A stretch of DNA of 64,000 bases from an uncultured Desulfovibrio sp. Its GTDB lineage: Bacteria > Desulfobacterota > Desulfovibrionia > Desulfovibrionales > Desulfovibrionaceae. The notes under the pieces were generated by a model. That model saw only the letters and a list, made by a program, of their open reading frames with translations. It ran no database searches and had not been told where the DNA came from. Within the stretch, counting starts at the first letter, position 1. Each line of letters opens with the position of its first letter. A program made the translations under genes and the position numbers. The DNA lies in contig CAJXYU010000005.1 of the NCBI GenBank assembly GCA_913063155.1, positions 296,556 through 360,555 on the forward strand, given 5' to 3'. Of the stretch, positions 20,143 to 29,126 are shown piece by piece.

Positions 20143-20169
20143 ATTATACTCACTTTCTGGAAAGATCAA
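20143..20169 (-). promoter_or_regulatory. Sigma-70 promoter of the rpsU-dnaG-rpoD operon
   Basis: On the minus strand, TTGATC (20169-20164) and a perfect TATAAT (20148-20143), spacer 15 nt (a 17-nt spacing fits ACTTGA). The leader would be about 50 nt long and contain the hairpin. Confidence 0.65.
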
Positions 20170-20213
20170 GTTAGAATAAAGGGAAAATTGAAGTTTTCAG
20201 AGAGGCGGAGTTG

Positions 20214-20255
20214 TTCTGCAAAAAGAAAGGCTTGCCGCTTTTTGCGGCAAGCCTT
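20214..20255 (-). terminator. Rho-independent terminator after the HU / small membrane protein unit
   Basis: Perfect 12-bp stem AAGGCTTGCCGC / GCGGCAAGCCTT with a 5-nt loop. On the minus strand it is followed by TCTTTTTG. Confidence 0.88.
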
Positions 20256-20285
20256 GTATCGCATAGAACCTATAAGCCTAATTCC

Positions 20286-20453
20286 CTAGTGATCGCACTT
20301 CGTATCACACCAGGATTTTATCACGGTGTAAGCAAGGCCAATTCCGATGATGCCGATGACGGCATACAGCACGCCAAAGAAGACGAAGTGGTCAGGCATC
20401 CACCAGGGAAGGTCCTGGGGGAGAGGGCTATGTACAGTTTCTCCGTGAAGCAT
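20286..20453 (-). CDS. Small single-span membrane protein, 55 residues
   Basis: A short gene between HU and the terminator. The ATG at 20453 has CCGGAG 8 nt upstream. The product starts MLHGETVHSPLPQDLPWW, has one membrane helix (about residues 23-45, VFFGVLYAVIGIIGIGLAY) and ends SWCDTKCDH with two Cys and two Asp that could bind metal or form a disulfide. It lies 19 nt after the HU stop and before the terminator, so it is transcribed with HU. Function unknown; the tail could suggest a small subunit of a membrane redox complex, but nothing here proves it. Confidence 0.72.
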   Translation of the reverse strand: MLHGETVHSPLPQDLPWWMPDHFVFFGVLYAVIGIIGIGLAYTVIKSWCDTKCDH

Positions 20454-20472
20454 AGTGGTTCTCCGGAGTTAC

Positions 20473-20745
20473 TTATTTGACGGCTTCTTTAAGGATCTTG
20501 CCAGGACGGAATTTTACAACCTTGGTGGCAGGAATCCGCAGCTCGTCACCGGTGCGGGGGTTGCGGCCAACGCGGGCTTTGCGCTCTTCAACGGCGAAGG
20601 TGCCGAAGCCGGTCAGGGTCAGCTTGCCGTCGCTCACCAGGGTACCTTCAACGGTTTCCAGGAATGCGTTCAGGGCGCGTTCAGCGTTAGCTTTGGTCAG
20701 ATTAGCCTTTTCTGCGATCTTAACAACGAGATCAGCCTTAGTCAT
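20473..20745 (-). CDS. HU family DNA-binding protein
   Basis: Histone-like protein of 90 residues. It starts MTKADLVVKIAEKANL, has the dimerisation core and the DNA-binding arm RNPRTGDELRIPATKVVKFRPGK with the intercalating Pro in RNP. The frame opens ten residues earlier, but GAGGAGGAAGG sits exactly upstream of the ATG at 20745. It is one of two HU/IHF-type genes in the window (the other starts at 33581 and differs clearly). Followed by the small membrane protein gene. Confidence 0.96.
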   Translation of the reverse strand: MTKADLVVKIAEKANLTKANAERALNAFLETVEGTLVSDGKLTLTGFGTFAVEERKARVGRNPRTGDELRIPATKVVKFRPGKILKEAVK

Positions 20746-20829
20746 TAGTCCTTCCTCCTCATAGATGGTTTGCACTTACGCTATGAAAAGAATCTGCAAT
20801 GAAAACGGGCACAGAGGCGGTCGCATTGC

Positions 20830-20859
20830 AGCATACTTTTTGCCATTTCAATAAAACAA
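20830..20859 (-). promoter_or_regulatory. Possible sigma-70 promoter of HU
   Basis: Minus strand TTGTTT (20859-20854), 18-nt spacer, TATGCT (20835-20830), about 85 nt before the HU start. Moderate match only. Confidence 0.4.
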
Positions 20860-20860
20860 C

Positions 20861-21017
20861 TTCAACATGACGTCCAAAGGCATAACGGGATAAGCGTCAC
20901 AAATTTGGACTGAAAGCGAACTTCGAGAGGGAGTGCCTCTCGCGTCTTCAAGATGTAAAACAGAATTTTTGTGAACAAGTCAATAGGGGAATACATCATT
21001 TTTGAATAAAATCCGCA
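20861..21017. other. Intergenic stretch between HU and rsmA
   Basis: Contains a 7-bp inverted repeat CGAGAGG / CCTCTCG near 20924-20942 without a T-run on either strand. Otherwise I see nothing. Confidence 0.35.
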
Positions 21018-21794
21018 TCAGACAAGCCTCGAGAGAGATTCGAACTGCTCAGGTGTGATATTTTCAGGACGGATTTTCGGTGAAAGTTTTTGATATTCAA
21101 ACCACTCTGACGCTTGCGTATTCCACTGTTTTTTCAATATGTTAGCCATCTGTTTCCGTCGTTTTTGGAAGCACATTTTGATAAATGTCGACAATTGTTC
21201 GGGGTTTTTTGGACGTTTCTTTTCGGGAAGTGGGAAAAAGTCGACAATCGCCGAGTCGACTCTCGGCTTGGGGCGAAAAACATGCGGCGGAACCTTGAAA
21301 CGATATTCGGTGGTCGCATGATTCTTCACCCAGACAGTCAGTCCGCCATATTCCTTTGTATTGGGTTCGGCAGTCAGTCTCAGGGCCACCTCGTGTTGGA
21401 CCATGAAGGTGGCTTTGGCGATCATATCGGCCTTGCTGACGATGTCCCAGATAAGTTTCGAGGCAATGTTATATGGCAGATTGCCGATGACTTTGGTGCC
21501 TGGAGTCAGCTCCTCCCATTGAAAATCGAGCGCATCCATCCGGATGACTTTCAAATCGGGGTAGCGCCCTTCCAGCCGTTCGGCCAGTTCGTTGTCTTTT
21601 TCCAGCACTGTGATCCCGGCCGGGGCGGCCTGTATCAGGAATTCGGTCAGAGCTCCTCTGCCCGGCCCGATTTCAAGCACGTGGTCTTCCGGAGTCAGCT
21701 GAAGCAGGTCCACTATTTTGGCGCAAATGTTCTTGTCCACCAAGAAATTTTGGCCCAGGCTTTTCTTCGCCCTTGGCAATCGTTCACTATTCAT
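21018..21794 (-). CDS. rsmA: 16S rRNA (adenine1518-N6/adenine1519-N6)-dimethyltransferase
   Basis: RsmA/KsgA of 258 residues, which dimethylates two adenines in the 3' hairpin of 16S rRNA late in 30S assembly. Motifs: SLGQNFLVDKNICAKIV at the N-terminus, SAM-binding LEIGPGRGALTE, and the catalytic NLPYNIAS (NLPY motif). The C-terminal part has the FxxRRKQMxN helix (FQKRRKQMANILK). Single gene, divergent from apt. Confidence 0.96.
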   Translation of the reverse strand: MNSERLPRAKKSLGQNFLVDKNICAKIVDLLQLTPEDHVLEIGPGRGALTEFLIQAAPAGITVLEKDNELAERLEGRYPDLKVIRMDALDFQWEELTPGTKVIGNLPYNIASKLIWDIVSKADMIAKATFMVQHEVALRLTAEPNTKEYGGLTVWVKNHATTEYRFKVPPHVFRPKPRVDSAIVDFFPLPEKKRPKNPEQLSTFIKMCFQKRRKQMANILKKQWNTQASEWFEYQKLSPKIRPENITPEQFESLSRLV

Positions 21795-21861
21795 GAATTC
21801 CCCTGTTGCGTCTGTTTGATGTTGGCCTTGTATATTAAGGTGTTGGCCGAAATCAACAACA

Positions 21862-21891
21862 TTGACACGAATCCTTTGCCGACATTACTAG
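21862..21891 (+). promoter_or_regulatory. Probable sigma-70 promoter of apt-mtnP-mtaD
   Basis: Perfect -35 TTGACA (21862-21867), 18-nt spacer, TACTAG (21886-21891). About 30 nt before the apt ATG, which has AAAGAGGAG. Confidence 0.55.
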
Positions 21892-21921
21892 ATATTTCTA
21901 ATTTCAAAGAGGAGCATTGAA

Positions 21922-22440
21922 ATGAATTTGAGAAAGCATATCCGGGATATCCCCGATTACCCCAAGGAAGGCATTGTCTACTTCGACATCACGCCCATGT
22001 TGTCCGACCCCAACGCCTTCAGCCATACCATCGACTGCCTGGCCGAGAAATTCAAGAACAAGGGAGCAACGAAAGTGGTCGCGGCGGAAGCGCGTGGATT
22101 TATCTTCGGCGCTCCACTGGCCTATAAGCTCGGAATCGGTTTTGTTCCGGTCCGCAAGCCTGGCAAGCTTCCCTACAAGACGACCAGCGTGACCTATGAC
22201 CTTGAATACGGCACTGACACCCTGTGCATGCACGAGGACGCCATCAAGGAAGGGGAAAAAATCCTGGTCATTGACGACCTGCTGGCCACCGGCGGCACCG
22301 CCGAAGGCATGCTTGATCTCGTCGAGAACGCCGGCGGAGAGGTTGTCGGGGTCGGATTCGTGGTGCAGCTCGGCTTCCTGGATGGCTCGGAAAAGATGAA
22401 AAACGGCGGTCACGAGCATTGCTATCTGGTGGAAGTCTAG
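21922..22440 (+). CDS. apt: Adenine phosphoribosyltransferase
   Basis: Salvages adenine with PRPP to AMP. 172 residues. It starts NLRKHIRDIPDYPKEGIVYFDITP, carries AEARGFIFGAPLAYKLG and the PRPP-binding loop ILVIDDLLATGGT. It is followed by an MTA phosphorylase gene whose product releases adenine, so the operon forms a direct adenine recovery path. Confidence 0.97.
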   Translation: MNLRKHIRDIPDYPKEGIVYFDITPMLSDPNAFSHTIDCLAEKFKNKGATKVVAAEARGFIFGAPLAYKLGIGFVPVRKPGKLPYKTTSVTYDLEYGTDTLCMHEDAIKEGEKILVIDDLLATGGTAEGMLDLVENAGGEVVGVGFVVQLGFLDGSEKMKNGGHEHCYLVEV

Positions 22441-22452
22441 GAGGTTAATATA

Positions 22453-23202
22453 ATGACCAAGATCGGCATCATAGGCGGCAGTGGCCTGGATAATCCGGAT
22501 ATTCTTGAAAGCGCTTCCGACGTCAGTGTTGAAACACCTTACGGCCCTCCCTCTTCCCCACCGAAGGTCGGGAAGATCGCCGGCAAGGACGTGGTGCTTG
22601 TGGCCCGGCATGGGCGGGAACACACGGAGACGCCCACGAACGTGAACTACCGCGCCAACATCCGGGCGCTGAAGGATGCAGGGTGCGACTGCGTCCTTGC
22701 CACCACGGCCTGCGGTTCCCTGCGTGAGGAAATCGATCGTGGCCATCTGGTCGTGCTGGATCAGTTCATTGATTTTACTAGACATCGTTCCATCACCTTC
22801 CATGATGATTTCGAACCTCACGGCGCCGTGCATACCGGCATGGCCGATCCGTTCGACGAAAAATTGCGTCAACTGCTCATTACTTCATGCAGGGCCAAAA
22901 ACGTGACCCATCATGAAAAGGGAACCGTGGTCACTATCGAGGGGCCACGCTTCTCCACACGTGCCGAATCCAAAATGTTCCGCATGTGGGGGGCCGACGT
23001 CATCAACATGAGCATTGCCCCGGAATGCATTTTGGCCAACGAGGCAGGCATTCCCTATGCCGCAGTGGCCATGTCCACCGATTACGACTGCTGGAAGACC
23101 GATGAAGCGCCGGTCACCTGGGAGGAAATCCTCGAAGTATTCAAGGGCAACGTGGAAAAGGTGACTTCCGTACTAATCGACACAATCAAGGCGCTCGACT
23201 GA
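22453..23202 (+). CDS. mtnP: S-methyl-5'-thioadenosine phosphorylase
   Basis: Purine nucleoside phosphorylase family member of 249 residues that splits methylthioadenosine into adenine and methylthioribose-1-phosphate. Motifs: IGIIGGSGL, VARHGREHTETPTNVNYRANI and INMSIAPECILANEAGIPYA. GGAGG precedes the ATG. It sits between apt and an MTA/SAH deaminase. The purine-site residues cannot settle MTA versus inosine from reading alone, but the apt neighbour supports MTA. Confidence 0.9.
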   Translation: MTKIGIIGGSGLDNPDILESASDVSVETPYGPPSSPPKVGKIAGKDVVLVARHGREHTETPTNVNYRANIRALKDAGCDCVLATTACGSLREEIDRGHLVVLDQFIDFTRHRSITFHDDFEPHGAVHTGMADPFDEKLRQLLITSCRAKNVTHHEKGTVVTIEGPRFSTRAESKMFRMWGADVINMSIAPECILANEAGIPYAAVAMSTDYDCWKTDEAPVTWEEILEVFKGNVEKVTSVLIDTIKALD

Positions 23203-23203
23203 C

Positions 23204-24526
23204 ATGGCGGACAGGCAGACATGCGATCTGTTGCTCCATGCGGACATGGTCGTGACTCAAGATAAGGAACGGAGAATTCTGAATAGCGGTTCTGTCGCCA
23301 TTGAGGATGGGATCGTTGTTTCGGTTGGGCCGTCGGAAAAGCTGGAGCAGGCCTTTGCGGCCCGGGAGGTCGTTGATCTGTCCGGAAAGCTGCTTATGCC
23401 TGGGTTGGTCAACGCTCATTGCCACGCTCCCATGGTGCTGCTGCGGGGCATTGCCGACGACCTGCCGCTCATGGAATGGCTGGAGGACAATATCTGGCCT
23501 GTTGAGCGCCAGCTTACCAAGGATCTCATCGGACTGGGGGCCAGGCTCGCCTGTGCAGAGATGCTGCGCGCGGGGGTTACGGCTTTCCTGGATGGTTATA
23601 TCCATGAACAGGTGGTGGGCGCCGCCGTAGATGCGGCCGGAATGCGAGCCGTGCTGGGGGAAGGCTTTTTCGGTTTTCCCTCTCCCATGTTTCCCTCCGC
23701 CCAACACTGTTGGGATTCGATCAAACGCATTGACCGGCAGTTTGCAGGCAACGGCCGCATTCGCTCCGCGGTCACGCCACATGCGGCTTTTACCGTGCCG
23801 CCGAAGTATCTTGTGAAGAGCTACGAATTGGCTGAAGGCCTGGATATGCCTTGGCAGATTCATCTTGCGGAATCTCCCGTGGAGACCTCGGTCTGTTTGG
23901 AAAAGTACGGCAAACGCCCTGTGGAATTGTTGTACTCGCTGGATATCCTTTCGGATCGTGTCACCCTGCATCATTGTGTCGACGTGAATGACGAGGAAAT
24001 CGCCCTCCTCGCCGAGAAGAACGTCAAGGTCGTGCACAACCCGGCATCCAATCTCAAGCTCAATTCCGGTATGTCTCCTGTACAGAAGATGCTTGATGCG
24101 GGCGTAGTGGTTGGGATTGGGACGGACGGCGCTGCGAGCAACAATCAGTTGAACATGTTCCGGGAAATGGGGCTGGCCGCACTTGTGGGCAAGGTTCGTT
24201 CGGACGATGCTTCTGCGGTAAACGCTCAGTCTGTGCTGGATATGGCCACTCTCAATTCCGCCCGATGCCTGCATTGGCCCGAACTGGGCAGCATAGCCGA
24301 GGGATGCCCTGCGGACATGGTCGCCCTGGATTTGGATTCCCCGAACCTGCAGCCGCTTTTCAATCCGGTTTCTCAGGTGGTATATGCTTCGTCCGGTCAT
24401 GAGGTCTCCATGACGATGGTTGCGGGCAAGGTTCTCTATCATGAAGGAGCGTATCGAAATTTCGATGTGAAAGCCTTGTTGCAAGAGGTGAAGCAGGCCC
24501 AGAAATGGATCAATGCGCACCGATAA
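23204..24526 (+). CDS. mtaD: 5-methylthioadenosine/S-adenosylhomocysteine deaminase
   Basis: Amidohydrolase of 440 residues. The metal motif HxH is in VNAHCHAPMVLLRG. Further His ligands are in QIHLAES and LHHCVDV, and the catalytic Asp in GIGTDGAASNNQLNMFREM. The family deaminates MTA and SAH to the inosine forms. Its start lies 1 nt after the mtnP stop. Having both a phosphorylase and a deaminase for the same by-product suggests branching MTA/SAH clearance. Other related amidohydrolases (guanine or chlorohydrolase types) are less likely given the neighbours. Confidence 0.88.
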   Translation: MADRQTCDLLLHADMVVTQDKERRILNSGSVAIEDGIVVSVGPSEKLEQAFAAREVVDLSGKLLMPGLVNAHCHAPMVLLRGIADDLPLMEWLEDNIWPVERQLTKDLIGLGARLACAEMLRAGVTAFLDGYIHEQVVGAAVDAAGMRAVLGEGFFGFPSPMFPSAQHCWDSIKRIDRQFAGNGRIRSAVTPHAAFTVPPKYLVKSYELAEGLDMPWQIHLAESPVETSVCLEKYGKRPVELLYSLDILSDRVTLHHCVDVNDEEIALLAEKNVKVVHNPASNLKLNSGMSPVQKMLDAGVVVGIGTDGAASNNQLNMFREMGLAALVGKVRSDDASAVNAQSVLDMATLNSARCLHWPELGSIAEGCPADMVALDLDSPNLQPLFNPVSQVVYASSGHEVSMTMVAGKVLYHEGAYRNFDVKALLQEVKQAQKWINAHR

Positions 24527-24547
24527 TGAAAAAATCCCCTTTTGCCC

Positions 24548-24575
24548 TTGACAATCATCGGTTTCTAAGCATATT
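24548..24575 (+). promoter_or_regulatory. Sigma-70 promoter of the PxxKW gene
   Basis: Perfect TTGACA (24548-24553), 16-nt spacer, CATATT (24570-24575), about 85 nt before the ATG. Confidence 0.65.
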
Positions 24576-24659
24576 CGGTTCTGCTTCACAGCAAATCATG
24601 AACGCAATCGCTGAGCGGCGTGCCCCGCAAGGCTTATATTTTTAAGGAGGAACCTCGAA

Positions 24660-24944
24660 ATGGCTAAAAGACATACCCCCGTACTTGAAGGCGCTGTCAT
24701 GACCGGCGAAGGCCTGTCCTACAAAGGTGTCATCATGGAGCCCGTTGTTGAGAAATGTGACGGCTGCGAACGTATCGTCGCCGTTGAAGATAGCAAATAC
24801 TGTCCGTCCTACGCCCAGCCCGAACGTAAATGGGCACAAGGCGTTTGTAACTTCGCCACTCACGTCCGCGCTTCCGTGGACAGCGAAGGCAAAACCAAGG
24901 TCAACCCGCTCAAGGCTTCCAAGCGCGCTGCTCGCGGCCGCTAG
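24660..24944 (+). CDS. PxxKW family cysteine-rich protein
   Basis: A 94-residue protein with the family motif around YCPSYAQPERKW and four conserved Cys (CDGC, YC, VC) that suggest a bound metal. The C-terminus is basic. The family is restricted largely to sulfate reducers and relatives and has no established role. AAGGAGG precedes the ATG; own promoter and a terminator-like hairpin downstream suggest strong independent expression. Confidence 0.88.
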   Translation: MAKRHTPVLEGAVMTGEGLSYKGVIMEPVVEKCDGCERIVAVEDSKYCPSYAQPERKWAQGVCNFATHVRASVDSEGKTKVNPLKASKRAARGR

Positions 24945-24994
24945 TCGCTTACGGTTGATTTCGGCGGACATATCCGTCACCAACTTGTCGGAAT

Positions 24995-25032
24995 CGGCGT
25001 GCGTCCCTCGGGCCGTGCGCCGTTTTCTTTTT
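24995..25032 (+). terminator. Terminator between the PxxKW gene and the M20 hydrolase gene
   Basis: Nine-bp stem CGGCGTGCG / CGTGCGCCG (two G-T pairs, loop TCCCTCGGGC), followed by TTTTCTTTTT. The downstream gene's AGGAGG begins within a few nt, so it may act as an attenuator for that gene. Confidence 0.7.
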
Positions 25033-25043
25033 CAGGAGGACCG

Positions 25044-26264
25044 ATGCACCAACTCTATAATGCCATTGACGGCATGCGCGATTACATTGTTTCAATTCAA
25101 TCCGAACTCGTCTCCATCCCCGCTCTGGGCCCGGACAATGAAGGCGTTGGTGAACAAGAAAAAGCCGATTACCTCAAGAAGCACTTGAAGGAATTGGGTG
25201 TAAAAGACATCAGGGAGTTCAAGGCCCCGGATGACAGGATACCCTGTGGCTATCGCCCTAATCTTGCGGCGGTTGTTCCCGGCAAGAATACCGACCGGAC
25301 GCTTTGGGTTATTGCCCATATCGACGTTGTGCCTCCTGGAGACCGTTCTTTGTGGGATTCCGACCCTTACTTTCTTGTGAAAGATGGTGACAGGATCATC
25401 GGCCGTGGTGTGGAAGACAACCACCAGGGTCTGGTGTCCGCGTTATGTGTGGCCAAAGGGCTTCTGGAAACCGACATTATTCCGGAAGTCAGCTTGGGGC
25501 TTTTGTTTGTGGCCGATGAAGAAACCGGCAGCAAATACGGCCTCGGGTACGTGGTTGAAGAACATGGAAGCATTTTCAGTAAGGAAGATTTGTTTTTGGT
25601 GCCCGACTTCGGTCAGCCCACTTCCGATTTTCTCGAAATTGCCGAAAAGAGCATGTTCTGGCTCAAGGTCGTTGTGGAAGGCAAGCAGTGCCATGCCTCC
25701 ACTCCGGAACAGGGCAACAACTCCCTGGTGGCATGTTCGGACCTGATTCTCAGAGTCCGTCGGCTTTACGACAAATATGATGCCACAGACGATTTGTTCG
25801 ACCCGCCCTTCTCCACGTTCGAGCCCACCAAAAAAGAGGCCAACGTGGAAAATATCAACACCATGCCTGGCCGCGACGTGTTCTATGTGGATGCACGCGT
25901 GCTGGCCTGTTATGACTTGGACGAGATTTTGGAAACCATTCGCGGATACTGCCGCGAGGTGGAAGCTGAATATGGCGTCACGGTCAGCGACGAGGTGGTG
26001 CAGCAGGAGCAGGCTGCTCCTGCCACGCCTCTTGAAAGCGAGATCGTGCAGCGCGTCATGGACGGTGTGAAGTGGATTTACGGAAAGAAAGGCAAGCCCG
26101 CCGGTGTCGGCGGCGGTACCGTAGCCGCATTTCTGCGCCGCAATGGATTCGACGCTGTAGTCTGGTCCACCTTGAATCATCAAGCGCATCAGCCCAACGA
26201 GTGGGCATCCCTCAGTGCGACCATCGGAGACGCCAAGGTCATGGCGCATATCCTGATGGCCTAG
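25044..26264 (+). CDS. M20 family metallo-hydrolase
   Basis: Zinc amidohydrolase/peptidase of 406 residues, the size of diaminopimelate or acetylornithine deacylase-type proteins. Metal motifs: [20 protein letters not shown] (bridging Asp), the catalytic Glu pair in [13 protein letters not shown], and the last His in [10 protein letters not shown]. Substrate not clear; related genes are annotated simply as M20 metallo-hydrolases. ATG at 25044 with CAGGAGGA; it lies directly behind a terminator. mnmG begins 13 nt after its stop. Confidence 0.88.
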   Translation: MHQLYNAIDGMRDYIVSIQSELVSIPALGPDNEGVGEQEKADYLKKHLKELGVKDIREFKAPDDRIPCGYRPNLAAVVPGKNTDRTLWVIAHIDVVPPGDRSLWDSDPYFLVKDGDRIIGRGVEDNHQGLVSALCVAKGLLETDIIPEVSLGLLFVADEETGSKYGLGYVVEEHGSIFSKEDLFLVPDFGQPTSDFLEIAEKSMFWLKVVVEGKQCHASTPEQGNNSLVACSDLILRVRRLYDKYDATDDLFDPPFSTFEPTKKEANVENINTMPGRDVFYVDARVLACYDLDEILETIRGYCREVEAEYGVTVSDEVVQQEQAAPATPLESEIVQRVMDGVKWIYGKKGKPAGVGGGTVAAFLRRNGFDAVVWSTLNHQAHQPNEWASLSATIGDAKVMAHILMA

Positions 26265-26277
26265 GAGAATGTACCGA

Positions 26278-28161
26278 ATGTGGAAGAAAGCCCCTTTTCC
26301 CGAGCTGTTCGACATCATTGTGGTTGGCGCCGGACATGCGGGATGCGAGGCCGCCATGGCGGCCTCGCGCCTCGGCCTCAAAACCCTGTTGCTTACCATC
26401 AACGTCGATCACATAGGTCAGCTCTCCTGCAACCCGGCCATCGGCGGGCTTGCCAAGGGGCACATGGTTAAGGAAATCGACGCCCTCGGCGGCATGATGG
26501 GGCTTTGGGCCGACGCCGCAGGCATTCAGTTCCGCATCCTCAATACCCGGAAAGGGCCGGCTGTGCGGGCTTCCCGGGCACAAATAGACCGGGCCGAATA
26601 TCTCAAGGTGGTCCAGCGCGACATTTTTGGTCAGGAAATGCTTTGGGTTCGTCAGGACACGGCCCAAGCCGTCATGACCCGCGAGGGGCGAGCCTGTGGC
26701 GTTCGGACCAGATTGGGCGAGGAATTCAAATCCCGGTCCGTACTACTGACTACCGGCACTTTTTTGCGTGGCCTTATCCATGTTGGCCTGACCAATTTCT
26801 CCAGCGGTCGTCTCGGCGAAGCCGCATCCAACAACCTCAGCGACAGTTTGCGCGAATTGGGCCTCGAACTGGGACGGCTCAAGACCGGCACTACGCCGCG
26901 TCTGCTCAGGGACAGCATCGATTTCGAAAAAATGGAGGTTCAGCACGGCGACACTCCGCCCAAGCCCTTCAGTTTTCGTAACAAGACCGTGCCCCTTCCA
27001 CAGTTGCCCTGCCACATGACTTATACCAACGAGCGAACCCACGATGTCATCCGCACAGGCTTCGACCGTTCGCCCATGTTCACCGGAGTCATCGAAGGGA
27101 CCGGGGCACGTTATTGCCCGTCCATTGAAGACAAAGTAGCCCGCTTTCCGGAAAAGGAGCGGCATCAGATTTTCATTGAGCCCGAAGGACTGAATCACCC
27201 CGAGGTTTACCCCAACGGCATTCCCACCAGCCTGCCTCTGGATGTGCAGAAAGAGATGCTGCTCACAGTGGAAGGTTTGGAAAACTCCCAGATCGTGCGT
27301 CCCGGCTATGCCATCGAATACGATTACTCGCCCCCGACGCAACTCAGGCCGACGCTGGAAACCAAAGTATTGCCCGGGCTCTATCTCGCCGGACAGATCA
27401 ACGGCACTTCCGGCTACGAGGAGGCTGCGGCCCAGGGGCTCTGGGCCGCCCTGAACGTTTTCCGCCAGTTGGAGGGCTGCGAGCCGTTCCTGCTCTCCCG
27501 CGATCAGGCTTATATGGCTGTATTGGTGGACGACTTGGTGACCAAGGGCACCCGAGAGCCGTACCGCATGTTCACCTCACGGGCCGAACACCGTCTGTTG
27601 CTTCGTGAAGGCAACGCCGACCTGCGCCTGACCGCCATCGGACGGGAGCTTGGGCTGGTGGGTGACGCCCACTGGGCCATGTTCTCCAAAAAGAAAAAGC
27701 AGTTGGATCGGACTTTGGAAATGCTCAAAACTTCCCAGGTACGGCCGGACATGGCCACCCGCGACAAGCTTGAGGCCATTGGTGCGTCCATCCCGGGCAA
27801 GGCCGTGAACATCGCCACCATCCTTCGCCAGCCCCAGGTGGCCATCGCCGACCTTGTGATACTCAACGAGGCTTTGGAGGGGCTGGACGATGATGTGCTG
27901 CAGGAAGCCGAAACCCAGGTGCGCTACGAAGGGTATCTGGTACGCCAGCAGGAGTTGGTGGAACGTTTTCGCGAACTGGAAAACGTCCCCCTGCCTTCGG
28001 ATATCGACTATTCCGGTATCGCGGGGCTGACCCGCGAAGCCGTGGAAAAGCTTACGGAGATAACGCCCATGACCCTGGGACAGGCCAGCCGCATTTCAGG
28101 AATCACCCCTGCCGCCATTTCCTGCCTTGAGGTCCATCTTAAGAAAATCGGCATGTTGTAA
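26278..28161 (+). CDS. mnmG: tRNA uridine-5-carboxymethylaminomethyl modification enzyme MnmG (GidA)
   Basis: FAD-dependent enzyme that, with MnmE, modifies U34 of several tRNAs. 627 residues. The dinucleotide site is [14 protein letters not shown], followed by the MnmG signatures [17 protein letters not shown] and [21 protein letters not shown]. Two ATGs are possible: the one at 26269 lies 1 nt after GGAG and is too close; the one at 26278 has 10-nt spacing and is chosen. The C-terminal helical domain is complete. Confidence 0.97.
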   Translation: MWKKAPFPELFDIIVVGAGHAGCEAAMAASRLGLKTLLLTINVDHIGQLSCNPAIGGLAKGHMVKEIDALGGMMGLWADAAGIQFRILNTRKGPAVRASRAQIDRAEYLKVVQRDIFGQEMLWVRQDTAQAVMTREGRACGVRTRLGEEFKSRSVLLTTGTFLRGLIHVGLTNFSSGRLGEAASNNLSDSLRELGLELGRLKTGTTPRLLRDSIDFEKMEVQHGDTPPKPFSFRNKTVPLPQLPCHMTYTNERTHDVIRTGFDRSPMFTGVIEGTGARYCPSIEDKVARFPEKERHQIFIEPEGLNHPEVYPNGIPTSLPLDVQKEMLLTVEGLENSQIVRPGYAIEYDYSPPTQLRPTLETKVLPGLYLAGQINGTSGYEEAAAQGLWAALNVFRQLEGCEPFLLSRDQAYMAVLVDDLVTKGTREPYRMFTSRAEHRLLLREGNADLRLTAIGRELGLVGDAHWAMFSKKKKQLDRTLEMLKTSQVRPDMATRDKLEAIGASIPGKAVNIATILRQPQVAIADLVILNEALEGLDDDVLQEAETQVRYEGYLVRQQELVERFRELENVPLPSDIDYSGIAGLTREAVEKLTEITPMTLGQASRISGITPAAISCLEVHLKKIGML

Positions 28162-28184
28162 CGCTTATGGTGCAGAACCGTCTA

Positions 28185-28213
28185 TTGACAGAAGCCATAC
28201 GGCTTAATAGATA
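28185..28213 (+). promoter_or_regulatory. Sigma-70 promoter of the corC-lnt-prfB operon
   Basis: Perfect TTGACA (28185-28190), 17-nt spacer, TAGATA (28208-28213), about 70 nt before corC. Confidence 0.7.
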
Positions 28214-28285
28214 ATATACAGGCGAAGCCGTCAAAATGCCCTGCCGAGATGGGCATCGTTATCAACATAATCAGGAGACACGGCC

Positions 28286-29119
28286 TTGGACGAAGGCTCT
28301 GAGAGTAGATTCCGAAGTATTTTCAAACAATTATTTCGTAAGAACGGCCAGGATCTGGAAGAGCACATCCTTGAAGCCAAGGATGAGGGAGAAATTGAGC
28401 GCGAAGAGTTCGACATGCTGCTCAACGTGCTAGACCTTGGCGAGAAGCAGGTTACGGAAGTCATGGTCCCGCGCATCGACATGGAGTGTGCGGAGATTTC
28501 CAGTTCCATCCGCGAGGTTGCCGAAACCATCATCGGGGGCGACGCCCACTCGCGAATTCCCATTTTCAAGGACACCAAGGATCGGATCATTGGTATGATC
28601 CACGCCAAGGATCTGCTGGCCCCGCTGCTGGAAGGCAAGAGCGACGAATCCATAGAAGAGCTGTTGAGGCCATCCTTTTTTCTGCCGGAAACAGCCACAC
28701 TGGATCGGGCGCTCAGCGCTTTCAAGGCCAATGGAGTGCATATCGCCATTGTTCAGGATGAGTACGGCGGGACCTCCGGCCTGATTACTCTTGATGACAT
28801 TCTTGAGGAAATCGTCGGTGAGATTCAAGACGAATACGATGCCGAGCGTCCGGATGAAATTGAGATGCTGGAAGACGGTTCCCTGCTTATTTCCGGACGC
28901 GTCATGCTCGACGACCTGGATGAACGGTTTGGTATCCACCTTGCTTCGGAACAGGTGGACAGCATCGGCGGTTATCTGGCGGAAATGGCCGGGAGGATTC
29001 CCCACGAGGGGGAGTTCTTTACCTTGGAAGGTCTGCGCTTCACGGTACGAGAAGCCGACGCCAAGCAGATCAGCCTCATCCACGTGCAACCCTTGAAAAC
29101 GCAATCTACCTCTGAATAA
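28286..29119 (+). CDS. corC: CorC/HlyC family protein with CBS pair
   Basis: Cytoplasmic 277-residue protein: CBS domain pair (about 55-185, VMVPRIDM and DEYGGTSGLITLDDILEEIVGEI) and a C-terminal CorC_HlyC domain (about 195-277). It lacks the membrane domain of larger family members. CorC is linked to Mg/Co efflux and, by gene neighbourhood with lnt, to envelope lipoprotein work. Start is TTG at 28286 with AGGAG 8 nt upstream; no better ATG exists in the conserved N-terminus. Confidence 0.9.
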   Translation: MDEGSESRFRSIFKQLFRKNGQDLEEHILEAKDEGEIEREEFDMLLNVLDLGEKQVTEVMVPRIDMECAEISSSIREVAETIIGGDAHSRIPIFKDTKDRIIGMIHAKDLLAPLLEGKSDESIEELLRPSFFLPETATLDRALSAFKANGVHIAIVQDEYGGTSGLITLDDILEEIVGEIQDEYDAERPDEIEMLEDGSLLISGRVMLDDLDERFGIHLASEQVDSIGGYLAEMAGRIPHEGEFFTLEGLRFTVREADAKQISLIHVQPLKTQSTSE

Positions 29120-29126
29120 AAACATT

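Noticed and set aside
20924..20942. Inverted repeat CGAGAGG/CCTCTCG between HU and rsmA as terminator
   Set aside because: No T-run on either strand.
23186..24589. A 467-residue minus-strand frame opposite the MTA/SAH deaminase
   Set aside because: The deaminase has all metal motifs; the antisense frame has none of its own.
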